From Bacteroidia bacterium (GTDB taxonomy: Bacteria > Bacteroidota > Bacteroidia > J057), in NCBI GenBank assembly GCA_030430575.1, contig JAUIKF010000032.1:1-64000 (forward strand): a stretch of 64,000 bases of DNA. Reading direction: 5' to 3'. Of the stretch, positions 53,371-60,994 are shown in pieces; within the stretch, counting starts at the first letter, position 1; each line of letters begins with the position of its first letter. Both the position numbers and the translations under genes were made by a program. A model generated the notes under the pieces. That model searched no databases, was not told where the DNA came from, and worked only from the letters and a program-made list of their open reading frames with translations.

Positions 53371-56001
53371 ATGAAACACTCTACCATTTACACAACTACA
53401 AGAGTGCTTGCCTTTCTGGCACTCATCCTAACAATCGGAATGGGTTCACTTACAGCCCAAATCATTTCAGAAGACTTTCAAGGAGGTTCTATTCCTACGA
53501 ACTGGACCGTACTTGACGTAGATGCCAGTACGGTACAATCAGGTTACCAAACCATCTGGCCACCAGCAGGCGGAAGTCCATGGACAGTCCTTGGCGAAAC
53601 TGCCACCAACGATGCCGCTGCCAGTACTTCTTGGTTTGCTACCGCAGGGGCTGCTGATGACTGGTTGATCACCCCACAATTTGCCGTTACGGCCAATACC
53701 GTGTTGGAATGGCGCGCCATGGCACAGCAAGCTGCTCCGTTCAACGACGGCTATGAAGTGAGAATCTCTACAGGTACCCCAACGGTTGCCAATTTCACTG
53801 CCAATGCTGCATTGTTCTCAACTGCTGGAGAGACTTCAGGGAGTTGGGTGACACGTACAGTCAACCTGGCTTCTTATGCCAACAGCAATGTCTACATTGC
53901 CTTCCGCAATAACTCCAATGACAAGAACATCCTCTGGATTGACGATGTAGAGGTATTTAATGCGGTAGCTTTTGACGCTTCTATCGGTTCGCCTGCAAAT
54001 ATGGGGGGAGAATACAATTTCATCCCAGAAGGTCAAACACGTCCATTTACCCTGGAAGCTGAGATTACCAACCGCGGTAGCAGCACGATTGACAGTGTGA
54101 CGATGAAAGTCAATGTATATGACTTTCCTACTTTCGCTGCTGGTGGTGCCCCACTTTACACCGCAACCAGTATGCCTGTTGCTACTATCACTGCAGGTAA
54201 TGCAGCAACCCTGAATGTTCCTGGTTACACCGCAACAGATACAGGCTTCTTTGTGGCAGAATACATTGCTGGTATCAAGTCCACTCAAATGGATGGGTCT
54301 CCAGCTAATGACACTGTCTATGAATCATTTACGATCACTGATTCTACTTTTGTAAGAGACAATAATGTCTTTATCAATGGAGTAGGAATCGGTCCTGGTG
54401 TCTCTTACGGCCTCTTAGGGAATATGTACGACCTCGTCAATCCTGATGCCTTGACGTCTATGTCATTCTTCTTGCCAAGTCCTTCTCCTGGCCAGACGGT
54501 ACAGGGAACTGTGCTGGCATTTGATGCGATGGGTGTGCCAGATACCACCAAACTCGGTGTCACTGTCCCATATATCCTTCAGCCTGGTGATACAAACAAC
54601 GTATTCCTTACCCTTGAAATGCAAGGTGGGCCTCTACCGTTGAATGCTGCTCAGTATGTATTTGCGATTATTGAGCGTGATAGCCTTGTCTCTATTGGCC
54701 GTTCGCCAGAAATCTATACCCCTGGTACTTCTTGGATTTATTGGGATGCTAATGGATGGGCTACGATGAACTCCTTTGGTCCTAACTTTGAAGGAACCCT
54801 CATCATCCGTCCAAACTTCGGCCCTGCATGTGCGCCATTTGGCCTTTCTGCTACGACAAATTCTGCTAATTGTGGTGCAAGCGATGGCTCTGCAACGGTT
54901 TCTGCCGCAACGGCTGGCAATTATTCTTACAGCTGGTCTAATGGAGCAACTACTGCTACTGCAACGGGCTTGGCTGCAGGATCTTATACAGTGACTGTCA
55001 CTGATATGACTTCTATGTGTACAGACATGATCACTGTAGTGATTGGCAATGTCAATGCACCTACGATCACTAGTACACCTGTCACGAATGTATCTTGCCC
55101 AGGTGGCATGAATGGTACAGCTGGAGCTGTTGCTTCTGGTGGTACAGGAACACTATCCTATATGTGGAGTACAGGAGGTACTACAGCGAATATCACTGGC
55201 CTAGCAGCAGGTACCTATACAGTGACTGTTACTGACATGAATAACTGTCAAACTTCTTCTACCGTGACTGTCACACAGCCTGACTCTGTCAATGCAAACC
55301 CAACGGTGACCGATGTGCTTTGTAATGGTGACATGAATGGTAGCATTGCATTAAATCCAAGTGGTGGTACACCTGGCTATAACTATGCTTGGAGCACAGG
55401 CGGTATGGGAAGCGCCATCCTCAACGTAGGAGCTGGCTCTTACTCTGTCACTATTGCTGATGGCAATAACTGTGTATCTATGTTCAACATTGATGTAAAT
55501 GAGCCAGCAGTTCTCACGGGTGCAGTTTCTATGACTCCCGATGATGGTACAGGTAGTGGTACAGCTACAGTCCTTCCCGCAGGTGGTACTGCGCCTTATA
55601 ACGTCCTTTGGAGCACAGGTTCTACTTCTAATTTCTTGACAGGACTCTCTGGCGGTACCTATACCGTGACTGTCACAGATGCGAATAACTGTACGGTCAC
55701 TGAGATGATTACCGTAACTACTACCAGCATCGAAGATGAGCTTGCTATTGGCCTCAATACTTTTGAATTATTCCCTAACCCATCTCAGGGACAATTCACC
55801 ATGAAGCTCGAAATGGCTGAAAGAACTGATCTTACAGTTCAGCTATTTGACCAGAAAGGTCGTGCGATTCTTCAGCAAGGCTACCGTGCGGTAGAAGTGA
55901 TGAATCGCGAATTTGATATTCGTCACCTGCCAGCTGGCGTTTACTTGCTACAAGTAAGCACTGAAAAAGGCGCTGCTAGCAAGCGGATTATCCTTGAATA
56001 A
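53371..56001 (+). CDS. Secreted choice-of-anchor J / SprB-repeat protein with T9SS domain
   Basis: An 876-residue exported protein. A signal peptide is followed by a choice-of-anchor/cleaved-adhesin-like domain (about residues 30-190: ISEDFQGGSIPTNWTVLDVD, ADDWLITPQFAV, VYIAFRNNSNDKNILWIDDV). A second beta-rich region follows (about 200-490), then four SprB-type repeats of about 75 residues (each with the form YSWSNG, AGSYTVTVTD, C at the end of each unit) and a type A T9SS sorting domain (LFPNPSQGQFTMKLEM ... ASKRIILE). It is probably surface-exposed and adhesive; a motility role as in SprB is possible. It stands alone and is followed by a terminator. Confidence 0.88.
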   Translation: MKHSTIYTTTRVLAFLALILTIGMGSLTAQIISEDFQGGSIPTNWTVLDVDASTVQSGYQTIWPPAGGSPWTVLGETATNDAAASTSWFATAGAADDWLITPQFAVTANTVLEWRAMAQQAAPFNDGYEVRISTGTPTVANFTANAALFSTAGETSGSWVTRTVNLASYANSNVYIAFRNNSNDKNILWIDDVEVFNAVAFDASIGSPANMGGEYNFIPEGQTRPFTLEAEITNRGSSTIDSVTMKVNVYDFPTFAAGGAPLYTATSMPVATITAGNAATLNVPGYTATDTGFFVAEYIAGIKSTQMDGSPANDTVYESFTITDSTFVRDNNVFINGVGIGPGVSYGLLGNMYDLVNPDALTSMSFFLPSPSPGQTVQGTVLAFDAMGVPDTTKLGVTVPYILQPGDTNNVFLTLEMQGGPLPLNAAQYVFAIIERDSLVSIGRSPEIYTPGTSWIYWDANGWATMNSFGPNFEGTLIIRPNFGPACAPFGLSATTNSANCGASDGSATVSAATAGNYSYSWSNGATTATATGLAAGSYTVTVTDMTSMCTDMITVVIGNVNAPTITSTPVTNVSCPGGMNGTAGAVASGGTGTLSYMWSTGGTTANITGLAAGTYTVTVTDMNNCQTSSTVTVTQPDSVNANPTVTDVLCNGDMNGSIALNPSGGTPGYNYAWSTGGMGSAILNVGAGSYSVTIADGNNCVSMFNIDVNEPAVLTGAVSMTPDDGTGSGTATVLPAGGTAPYNVLWSTGSTSNFLTGLSGGTYTVTVTDANNCTVTEMITVTTTSIEDELAIGLNTFELFPNPSQGQFTMKLEMAERTDLTVQLFDQKGRAILQQGYRAVEVMNREFDIRHLPAGVYLLQVSTEKGAASKRIILE

Positions 56002-56063
56002 GGAAATTATTAATTGATAGATTATTGATTAATAATCCTTAAATATTTGCCAACAGAAATGTT

Positions 56064-56092
56064 AAAAAGCGCTCCTTCGGGGGCGCTTTTTT
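56064..56092 (+). terminator. Rho-independent terminator after the SprB-repeat gene
   Basis: AAAAAGCGCTCC and GGGGCGCTTTTTT form a stem (one G-T wobble) with a TTCG tetraloop and T tract. It is 63 bp past the stop codon. Confidence 0.85.
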
Positions 56093-56169
56093 GGTATTGT
56101 GTAATTCCGTGCTTTTCTTCACGACTAAGAAGTGATTAGGAATTATTCTGTATTGAATCCTTGTATCCT

Positions 56170-57069
56170 ATGGCAGAAACTGTACTCTCCATCAAACATC
56201 TCAACAAAAGCTATGGCCGCATCCACGCTGTCAACGATCTCAGCATCGATGTGCCCCGTGGAAGTGTATTTGGAATATTGGGACCCAATGGAAGTGGAAA
56301 GACCACTACGTTAGGCATGTTATTGAATGTCATCTCTTCTGACAGTGGCAGCTTTTCGTGGTTTGGTGAGGCGCCCTCCAAACAAACGCGGAGGCGCATC
56401 GGGGCGATTTTGGAGACTCCCAACTTTTACCCCTATCTCACGGCTGTTCGCAACCTCAAAATCACTGCAGATATTAAGGGTTGCGCTTATGATCAGATCG
56501 GGGGTGTACTGAAGCGGGTTGGGCTTTATGAGCGTAGAAATGATAATTTCAAGACCTACTCTCTCGGAATGAAGCAGCGACTAGCGATAGGCGCAGCTTT
56601 ACTTAATAACCCTGAGATTCTGGTCTTGGATGAGCCTACCAACGGCCTGGACCCACAAGGGATTGCCGAAATTCGTGAACTCATCGTGCGAATCGCCCAA
56701 GAGGGGGTTACTATACTGCTAGCTAGCCACTTATTGGATGAAGTAGAAAAGGTCTGCACAGACGTCGCCGTCCTCAAAAAGGGGCAATTGCTCTTTACAG
56801 GAAAGGTAGACCAGGTCTTGGGGGAAAGTGAAACGACTTTGCTAGAAATCGCTGCACATGACCTCACTGAACTCAAGGAGGCTTTCAGCCTTCATCCAGA
56901 TATAAAATCGATTGATTTTCAAGGAAATAAATTGCTCCTCAGTTTTCAAGGAGCAATGCCTGGGGAAGCAATTAACGGGTTTGCCTTTGAAAGAGGCATT
57001 ACCTTATCTCATCTTTCCGTACGGAAGATGAGCCTTGAAAAACAGTTCCTTGAGCTTACCGCTGAGTAG
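56170..57069 (+). CDS. ABC transporter ATP-binding protein
   Basis: A 299-residue ABC-2 type ATPase. The start at 56170 (MAETVLSIKHL) is preferred to an in-frame TTG 9 nt earlier. Walker A GPNGSGKT (residues 38-45), the signature YSLGMKQRLAIG, Walker B ILVLDEPTNGLDP and the H-loop LLASHLLDEVEKV are present, with a C-terminal regulatory domain. It drives export with the permease gene downstream. The two genes are separated by 303 bp of hairpin array, so coupling is loose. Confidence 0.93.
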   Translation: MAETVLSIKHLNKSYGRIHAVNDLSIDVPRGSVFGILGPNGSGKTTTLGMLLNVISSDSGSFSWFGEAPSKQTRRRIGAILETPNFYPYLTAVRNLKITADIKGCAYDQIGGVLKRVGLYERRNDNFKTYSLGMKQRLAIGAALLNNPEILVLDEPTNGLDPQGIAEIRELIVRIAQEGVTILLASHLLDEVEKVCTDVAVLKKGQLLFTGKVDQVLGESETTLLEIAAHDLTELKEAFSLHPDIKSIDFQGNKLLLSFQGAMPGEAINGFAFERGITLSHLSVRKMSLEKQFLELTAE

Positions 57070-57352
57070 AGACCGTTCGTCGCGAAGCTCCTCACTGCGA
57101 GACCGCTCGCCCTTCGGGCTCGCTGCGAGATCGTTCGGCTCTTTGAGCCTCACTACGAGATCGCTCGGCTCGAAGACTCGCCTCGCTACGAGACAAGAAA
57201 AGAAGTCCTGCCTTTAGTCTCGTAGCGAGCCTGAAAGGCGAGCGGTCTCGCAGTGAAGGGCTTAAGCCCTGAACGGTCCCGCAGTGAGGAGCTTGCGACG
57301 AACGATCTCGCAGCGAGGGTTGAGTCTTCGAAGCCCGAGCGGTCTCTCTTCA
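57070..57352. repeat. Inverted array of eight hairpin-bearing units inside an ABC operon
   Basis: Four left units of the form GAGAYCGYTCG-[variable]-CRCTRC (from about 57070, 57100, 57128, 57158) are followed by a 26-bp centre (57196-57221) and then four units in inverted orientation (GYAGYGAG-[variable]-CGARCGRTCTC). The variable middles are mostly small hairpins of different sequence (GCCCTTCGGGC, GGCTCTTTGAGCC, GCCTGAAAGGC, GGGCTTAAGCCC). Units are 28-37 bp. It lies between the ATPase stop and the permease start. Confidence 0.85.
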
Positions 57353-57372
57353 TTCTTAATTCTCTTCCAAAT

Positions 57373-58185
57373 ATGTTTACTCTTCTCCGCATACAACTCC
57401 GTAAAATTCTCCCCTATAAGGTTTTTTGGGCGATGGTAGCCCTCCTGGTCGGGATGCTCGCTACGGCAAGCTATATTATCTTCAAAATAGTCGATGATAA
57501 TCTGGAAATGGCGCAGACTGTCGGGACCGTCATGGGGGCAAAGATCTCCGTCTTTGATTTCCCGGCCGTATGGCCCAATATGGCCTGGCTAGCAGGATAT
57601 GCACAGATGGTGCTGGCATTCTTTATCATCATAGACATTTCCAATGAGTATCGCTACCGTACCCTCCGGCAAAATGTGATTGACGGCCTTAGCAAGGCCG
57701 ATTTCCTGATCTCCAAGATCTGGCTCATCCTTGTGATCAGTTTTGCCATGACTTTGGTGCTGGCAGGCTATTCTCTCTTTATGGGCTTGAACTATTCAGA
57801 AATACCAGAAGGGACCAATATCTGGAAAGGGGTAGACTTCGAATTAGCCTTTTTTGTGCAGTGTTTTGGGTATTTGAGCTTGGCGATGCTGCTCATCTTA
57901 TTGGTGAAGCGTACGATGCTTGCGATGATTATACTTGTGGCCTATTCCATCGCCGAATTTACCCTCTATATGCGATTTAGAGAGGAGGCATGGGTAGACT
58001 TTTTGCCATTAAAAATGCTCAATAACCCTATCCCTCCCTCCTTTATGCGATATAAAGGATTGGGCAATGGGGAAGCATTTGAAATTGCGGAGAAAGTAGT
58101 CTGGTCGGAACTCGCCCTGGGGGTGGGACTATGTGTGGTCCTGTTGGGACTATGTTATTGGCTTCTTCGCCGAAGAGATATTTAA
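57373..58185 (+). CDS. ABC-2 type transporter permease
   Basis: A 270-residue integral membrane protein with about six hydrophobic helices (WAMVALLVGMLATASYIIF; AGYAQMVLAFFIIIDI; ILVISFAMTLVLAGYSLFM; YLSLAMLLILLV; and the C-terminal VVLLGLCYWLL). It is the export partner of the ATPase upstream. The start at 57373 (MFTLLRIQLRKILPYK) is right; a frame opening at 57253 would translate the hairpin array. It is followed by a strong terminator. Confidence 0.88.
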   Translation: MFTLLRIQLRKILPYKVFWAMVALLVGMLATASYIIFKIVDDNLEMAQTVGTVMGAKISVFDFPAVWPNMAWLAGYAQMVLAFFIIIDISNEYRYRTLRQNVIDGLSKADFLISKIWLILVISFAMTLVLAGYSLFMGLNYSEIPEGTNIWKGVDFELAFFVQCFGYLSLAMLLILLVKRTMLAMIILVAYSIAEFTLYMRFREEAWVDFLPLKMLNNPIPPSFMRYKGLGNGEAFEIAEKVVWSELALGVGLCVVLLGLCYWLLRRRDI

Positions 58186-58187
58186 GC

Positions 58188-58222
58188 AAAAAATCCAGCC
58201 CTAAGAGGAGCTGGATTTTTTT
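58188..58222 (+). terminator. Terminator after the ABC permease
   Basis: AAAAAATCCAGC (58188-58199) and GCTGGATTTTTT (58210-58221) form a strong stem with a T tract, 2 bp beyond the stop codon. Confidence 0.9.
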
Positions 58223-58258
58223 AATCAATATTTGGGTAACGTTGGAGACTTTTGGAGC

Positions 58259-58277
58259 AACCCGCTATTAGCGGGTT
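58259..58277. terminator. Hairpin at the end of the small membrane protein region
   Basis: AACCCGC-TATTA-GCGGGTT forms a 7-bp stem followed by TTGTTCTTTT on the plus strand. The stop codon of the extended reading frame of the neighbouring gene (58268-58270, minus) lies in its loop, which fits this being its transcript end. Confidence 0.6.
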
Positions 58278-58389
58278 TTGTTCTTTTCATCCCAGCTGTC
58301 CATCATCTCATCAAAAGATTCGAGCTTAAAAGCATCTAGCTCATCGACGGAATCAGTGGTAGTAGAAGTGGCAGCAGAATCCGTACTAC
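58268..58389 (-). other. Possible -1 frameshift extension of the small membrane protein
   Basis: After the KKK of the short gene there is a run of nine A (minus strand). Re-reading one A gives an acidic tail of 42 codons (RLGSTDSAATSTTTDSVDEL, ending WDEKNKTR) that stops at 58268 inside a terminator hairpin. The whole protein would be 108 residues. This can be programmed slippage, an indel, or a fortuitous open frame. Confidence 0.55.
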
Positions 58390-58593
58390 CTAATCTTTTT
58401 TTTTCACTTTAGCGACAAGGCTCATGATAGCGAGTACAATCACAGCGACGACTCCTATCTTGAAGATTAAGGTGGCCGTGTTGATCAAAGATACAATGAC
58501 GACAAAAAGCCCCAGAGGCACCACGATTTTGGCCCAAAGTGGAAGCTTTTTATAGGTTTTCACCAACGAACTGGTCAAAAAATTCTTTATCAT
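58390..58593 (-). CDS. Small membrane protein
   Basis: A 67-residue protein with a basic N-terminus (VKTYKKLPLWAK) and one or two closely spaced hydrophobic helices (VVPLGLFVVIVSL; KIGVVAVIVLAIMSLVA), ending KVKKKD. No family is recognised. In frame 0 it stops just after a run of nine A; a -1 shift there would add 42 residues. It is convergent with the ABC permease gene. Confidence 0.6.
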   Translation of the reverse strand: MIKNFLTSSLVKTYKKLPLWAKIVVPLGLFVVIVSLINTATLIFKIGVVAVIVLAIMSLVAKVKKKD

Positions 58594-58712
58594 AATGGTC
58601 TTTTTTGTACTTATCGAAAATTAGCTTCTGAAAGTTACAAATATTTAGGCACTTGGTGGTACATTTTTTGATCTTATTCTACCAAATCCCTCGACTTATA
58701 TTTCCAATTTAG

Positions 58713-58745
58713 TCCCTTGAGAATGAATCATTGATTTTCAAGGGA
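58713..58745. promoter_or_regulatory. Inverted repeat upstream of the LRR gene
   Basis: TCCCTTGA (58713-58720) and TCAAGGGA (58738-58745) are perfectly complementary, and three more pairs (one G-T) lie inside. It lies 70 bp before the LRR start and could be an operator; no promoter box was found. Confidence 0.4.
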
Positions 58746-58814
58746 TATTCAACTTCTATTAACCACACCAGCACCATTTAACCCCTAACCACTTACCCTT
58801 CATAATTTCCCCAT

Positions 58815-60170
58815 ATGCGAGTCGTGTCAAGTGAGAAGATTGCCCTTGCCAGAATAGAGACCGTCCGCCACCATCGCCACTCACACCTAGACCTTAGCGG
58901 TCTTGGGTTGCAGGAATTGCCATCCGAAATGACAGAATTGTCTTGGATAGAATCCTTGGACTTGAGCCATAACCGTCTTGGAACCTTAAATGAATCGCTT
59001 TTTGCATCATTCTATCGCCTCAAAAGGCTAGATTTGAGCTTTAACCGCTTGGAAGTATTCCCTTTAGGAATGGCGCGCCTGCGCATGCTAGAGCACCTCA
59101 TCCTTCATGCCAATCGGCTCAATAGCTGGGAGTTGAAGCCTATCGGCTATTATCCTCGCCTCCAAGTGCTAGATTTGAGTCGGAACCTATTGACCTTCTT
59201 GCCATTAGGGATCTGTAAACTATTAAACCTACACACCCTACAACTGAGCGATAATAGGCTCACCAAAGTCACCAATTGCATCGCAAGGCTCAAACAACTC
59301 AAATTTTGTGACCTTAGTCGCAATCAACTGGAAGAACTACCCCCCTTGATGGGGCATATGCGGTCTTTGGAGCAGTTGTTTTTGGGGAAAAATGCCTTGA
59401 AGCGGCTGCCAGTAGGCATCGGGAAACTCAAAAACCTGAGAACCTTGAGTTTACCCAAAAATAAACTGTCACGACTTCCCGCAGATTTTCAGGAACTGAA
59501 AAAGCTGGAAGTGCTAGACTTAGGGGATAATGCCTTCAGCCGCATGCCTGGAACCCTGGAGAAAACCACTTCCCTTCGTTTTTTGGACCTCAATCACAAT
59601 CAGTTGACGCGTGTGCCAGCATTTATTCAACAGTGGCCCAATCTCACTTACCTTGACCTCAGCGCCAATAAACTGAAATATCTACCAGCCAGCCTTAGTT
59701 CACTTACAGCACTTAATTCTTTATTCCTCCAACAAAATCAGCTAAGCACCTTGCCCAAAGTCCTCTCAGGCCTTCGTGAACTCAGGGTATTGGACCTTTC
59801 ATGGAATCGGATGCCTACATTGCCTGCCTCAGTGATACACCTACGACGGCTGACCACCCTTAGGCTTACCGGCTTGGGACTATCGGAGCTACCAAGGGAC
59901 CTACATATGCTAGCGCACCTGGAAGAATTGGGTTTATACCATAATCGGCTTACGACGATCCCAGAATGCATTTGTGCATTGCCAGCGTTGAGGCAACTCA
60001 CAATGGGAAGAAACTTTATCGCGGAGCTGCCAGAATCAATGAAATGTCTCACCCGGCTTACCCATCTCGATTTACGTTGGAATCAACTCAGTCAGCTCTC
60101 TGTAAATGATTATCCGCAAAGTAGGTTGATAATAAGCGAAAAAAAGGGAGACCTGATGGCCTCCCTGTAA
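58815..60170 (+). CDS. Leucine-rich repeat protein
   Basis: A 451-residue protein built almost only of LRRs of 23 residues (L-x-x-L-x-L-x-x-N-x-L-x-x-LP). About 17 units are countable, of the bacterial LRR-ROC-like/SDS22-type class. No signal peptide or transmembrane segment is visible, so it is probably cytoplasmic. It has no Ras/COR or kinase domain. The likely role is protein-protein binding. It stands alone. Confidence 0.9.
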   Translation: MRVVSSEKIALARIETVRHHRHSHLDLSGLGLQELPSEMTELSWIESLDLSHNRLGTLNESLFASFYRLKRLDLSFNRLEVFPLGMARLRMLEHLILHANRLNSWELKPIGYYPRLQVLDLSRNLLTFLPLGICKLLNLHTLQLSDNRLTKVTNCIARLKQLKFCDLSRNQLEELPPLMGHMRSLEQLFLGKNALKRLPVGIGKLKNLRTLSLPKNKLSRLPADFQELKKLEVLDLGDNAFSRMPGTLEKTTSLRFLDLNHNQLTRVPAFIQQWPNLTYLDLSANKLKYLPASLSSLTALNSLFLQQNQLSTLPKVLSGLRELRVLDLSWNRMPTLPASVIHLRRLTTLRLTGLGLSELPRDLHMLAHLEELGLYHNRLTTIPECICALPALRQLTMGRNFIAELPESMKCLTRLTHLDLRWNQLSQLSVNDYPQSRLIISEKKGDLMASL

Positions 60171-60253
60171 AAATTACTGATTACTGATTGATTCGATATG
60201 AATGGGTGAGGTTCTCAGCCTCAATAATCAATCAATTTATAATCAATAATTCC

Positions 60254-60691
60254 CTACGATACCTCAATTACGCGATTTGCCGCTACTTTTGCTTCTTCTT
60301 TTTTAGGAATCAAGATATGAAGGATTCCATCTTCATATTTGGCTTCGATGCCTTCGATGTTGACGGTATCGGGGAGCCTGAAGGAGCGAGAGAAATTGCT
60401 GTAGCTAAATTCCCTGCGGCTGTATTTCCCCGCTTTATCATTCTCCTCCACTTTCTTCTCTTGGGTAGATGAAATGGTCAATAAGTCCTTGTCCAACTTT
60501 ATGCTAAAGTCTTCCCGCTTGCGGCCTGGAGCTACGACTTCCAGGGCAAATCCGTCATCGGATTCCTTGATATTGGTCGCAGGCACGTGGGTGTTGCGCA
60601 AAACTGGGTGATTGGCATGGTCGCCAAAAAAGTTATCAAGGATACTTGCAAAGCCAGGATGATGTCTGTGGTTTCTTCTGATTGAATGCAT
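60254..60691 (-). CDS. hsp20: Hsp20/alpha-crystallin small heat shock protein
   Basis: A 145-residue small heat-shock protein. The alpha-crystallin domain begins NIKESDDGFALEVVAPGRKR and contains FSIKLDKDLLTISS and FSRSFRLPDTVNIEG, ending with the AKYEDGILHILIPKKEE motif (G-x-L-x-I). It binds unfolding proteins in the cytoplasm. It has a sigma-54-like promoter with upstream palindromes. Confidence 0.93.
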   Translation of the reverse strand: MHSIRRNHRHHPGFASILDNFFGDHANHPVLRNTHVPATNIKESDDGFALEVVAPGRKREDFSIKLDKDLLTISSTQEKKVEENDKAGKYSRREFSYSNFSRSFRLPDTVNIEGIEAKYEDGILHILIPKKEEAKVAANRVIEVS

Positions 60692-60746
60692 ATTCTTGTT
60701 TGTTTAAGGGTTAGTTTTTTAGGTTAATCAATTACGCAATGGGTAA

Positions 60747-60763
60747 GGCAAGGGCTGTACCAA
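60747..60763 (-). promoter_or_regulatory. Sigma-54-like promoter of hsp20
   Basis: On the minus strand TTGGTACAGCCCTTGCC (60763-60747) has the GG-N10-GC spacing and close match to the TTGGCAC-N5-TTGC consensus (one mismatch in the -24 half). The predicted start is about 12 nt further, near 60736, giving a leader of some 45 nt to the ATG at 60691. Confidence 0.6.
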
Positions 60764-60774
60764 TTGAATTTTCG

Positions 60775-60850
60775 TGTCATTATGGCATATTTTGCTAAAT
60801 TTCTACAAAAAATTACTGCCAAGATGGCGTGATTCTGCGTTATTTTGGCA
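60775..60850. promoter_or_regulatory. Three phased 13-bp palindromes upstream of hsp20
   Basis: TGTCATTATGGCA (60775-60787), TGCCAAGATGGCG (60817-60829) and CGTTATTTTGGCA (60838-60850) share the form TGYCA-N3-TGGCA. They start 42 and 21 bp apart, that is, at multiples of two helical turns. They are about 39-114 bp upstream of the presumed hsp20 transcription start, as expected for enhancer-binding-protein sites. Confidence 0.55.
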
Positions 60851-60982
60851 AAAACCGTCCGTGAAATATAGAAAGTCACTCGAAAAGCCGAGTGAATCCT
60901 TGTGGTAAGCAGCCGACTTATGCCTTCCGACTTTCTCTCCAACGGCCACATTAATTCCTCATTTTTAATTCTCCATTCTCCC
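60851..60982. other. Intergenic stretch with small hairpin between hsp20 and ispE
   Basis: The stretch holds one perfect 7-bp hairpin TCACTCG-N6-CGAGTGA (60876-60895) and pyrimidine-rich sequence before ispE. Nothing else was recognised. Confidence 0.4.
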
Positions 60983-60990
60983 TATATTTG
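60983..60990 (+). promoter_or_regulatory. -7 box directly before ispE, leaderless geometry
   Basis: TATATTTG fits TAnnTTTG exactly and is followed by CCCC and the ATG at 60995. A TTT lies 18 nt upstream (60962-60964). Confidence 0.5.
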
Positions 60991-60994
60991 CCCC

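Noticed and set aside
56161-56169. TTG start nine bases before the ABC ATPase ATG
   Set aside because: The ATG at 56170 gives the normal N-terminus of the family.
57070-57352. Hairpin array as a CRISPR array
   Set aside because: Units are inverted about a centre, have no unique spacers of constant length, and the variable parts are self-complementary.
57253-57372. In-frame ATG that would extend the ABC permease by 40 residues
   Set aside because: The extension translates the hairpin array; the family start MFTLLRIQLRK lies at 57373.
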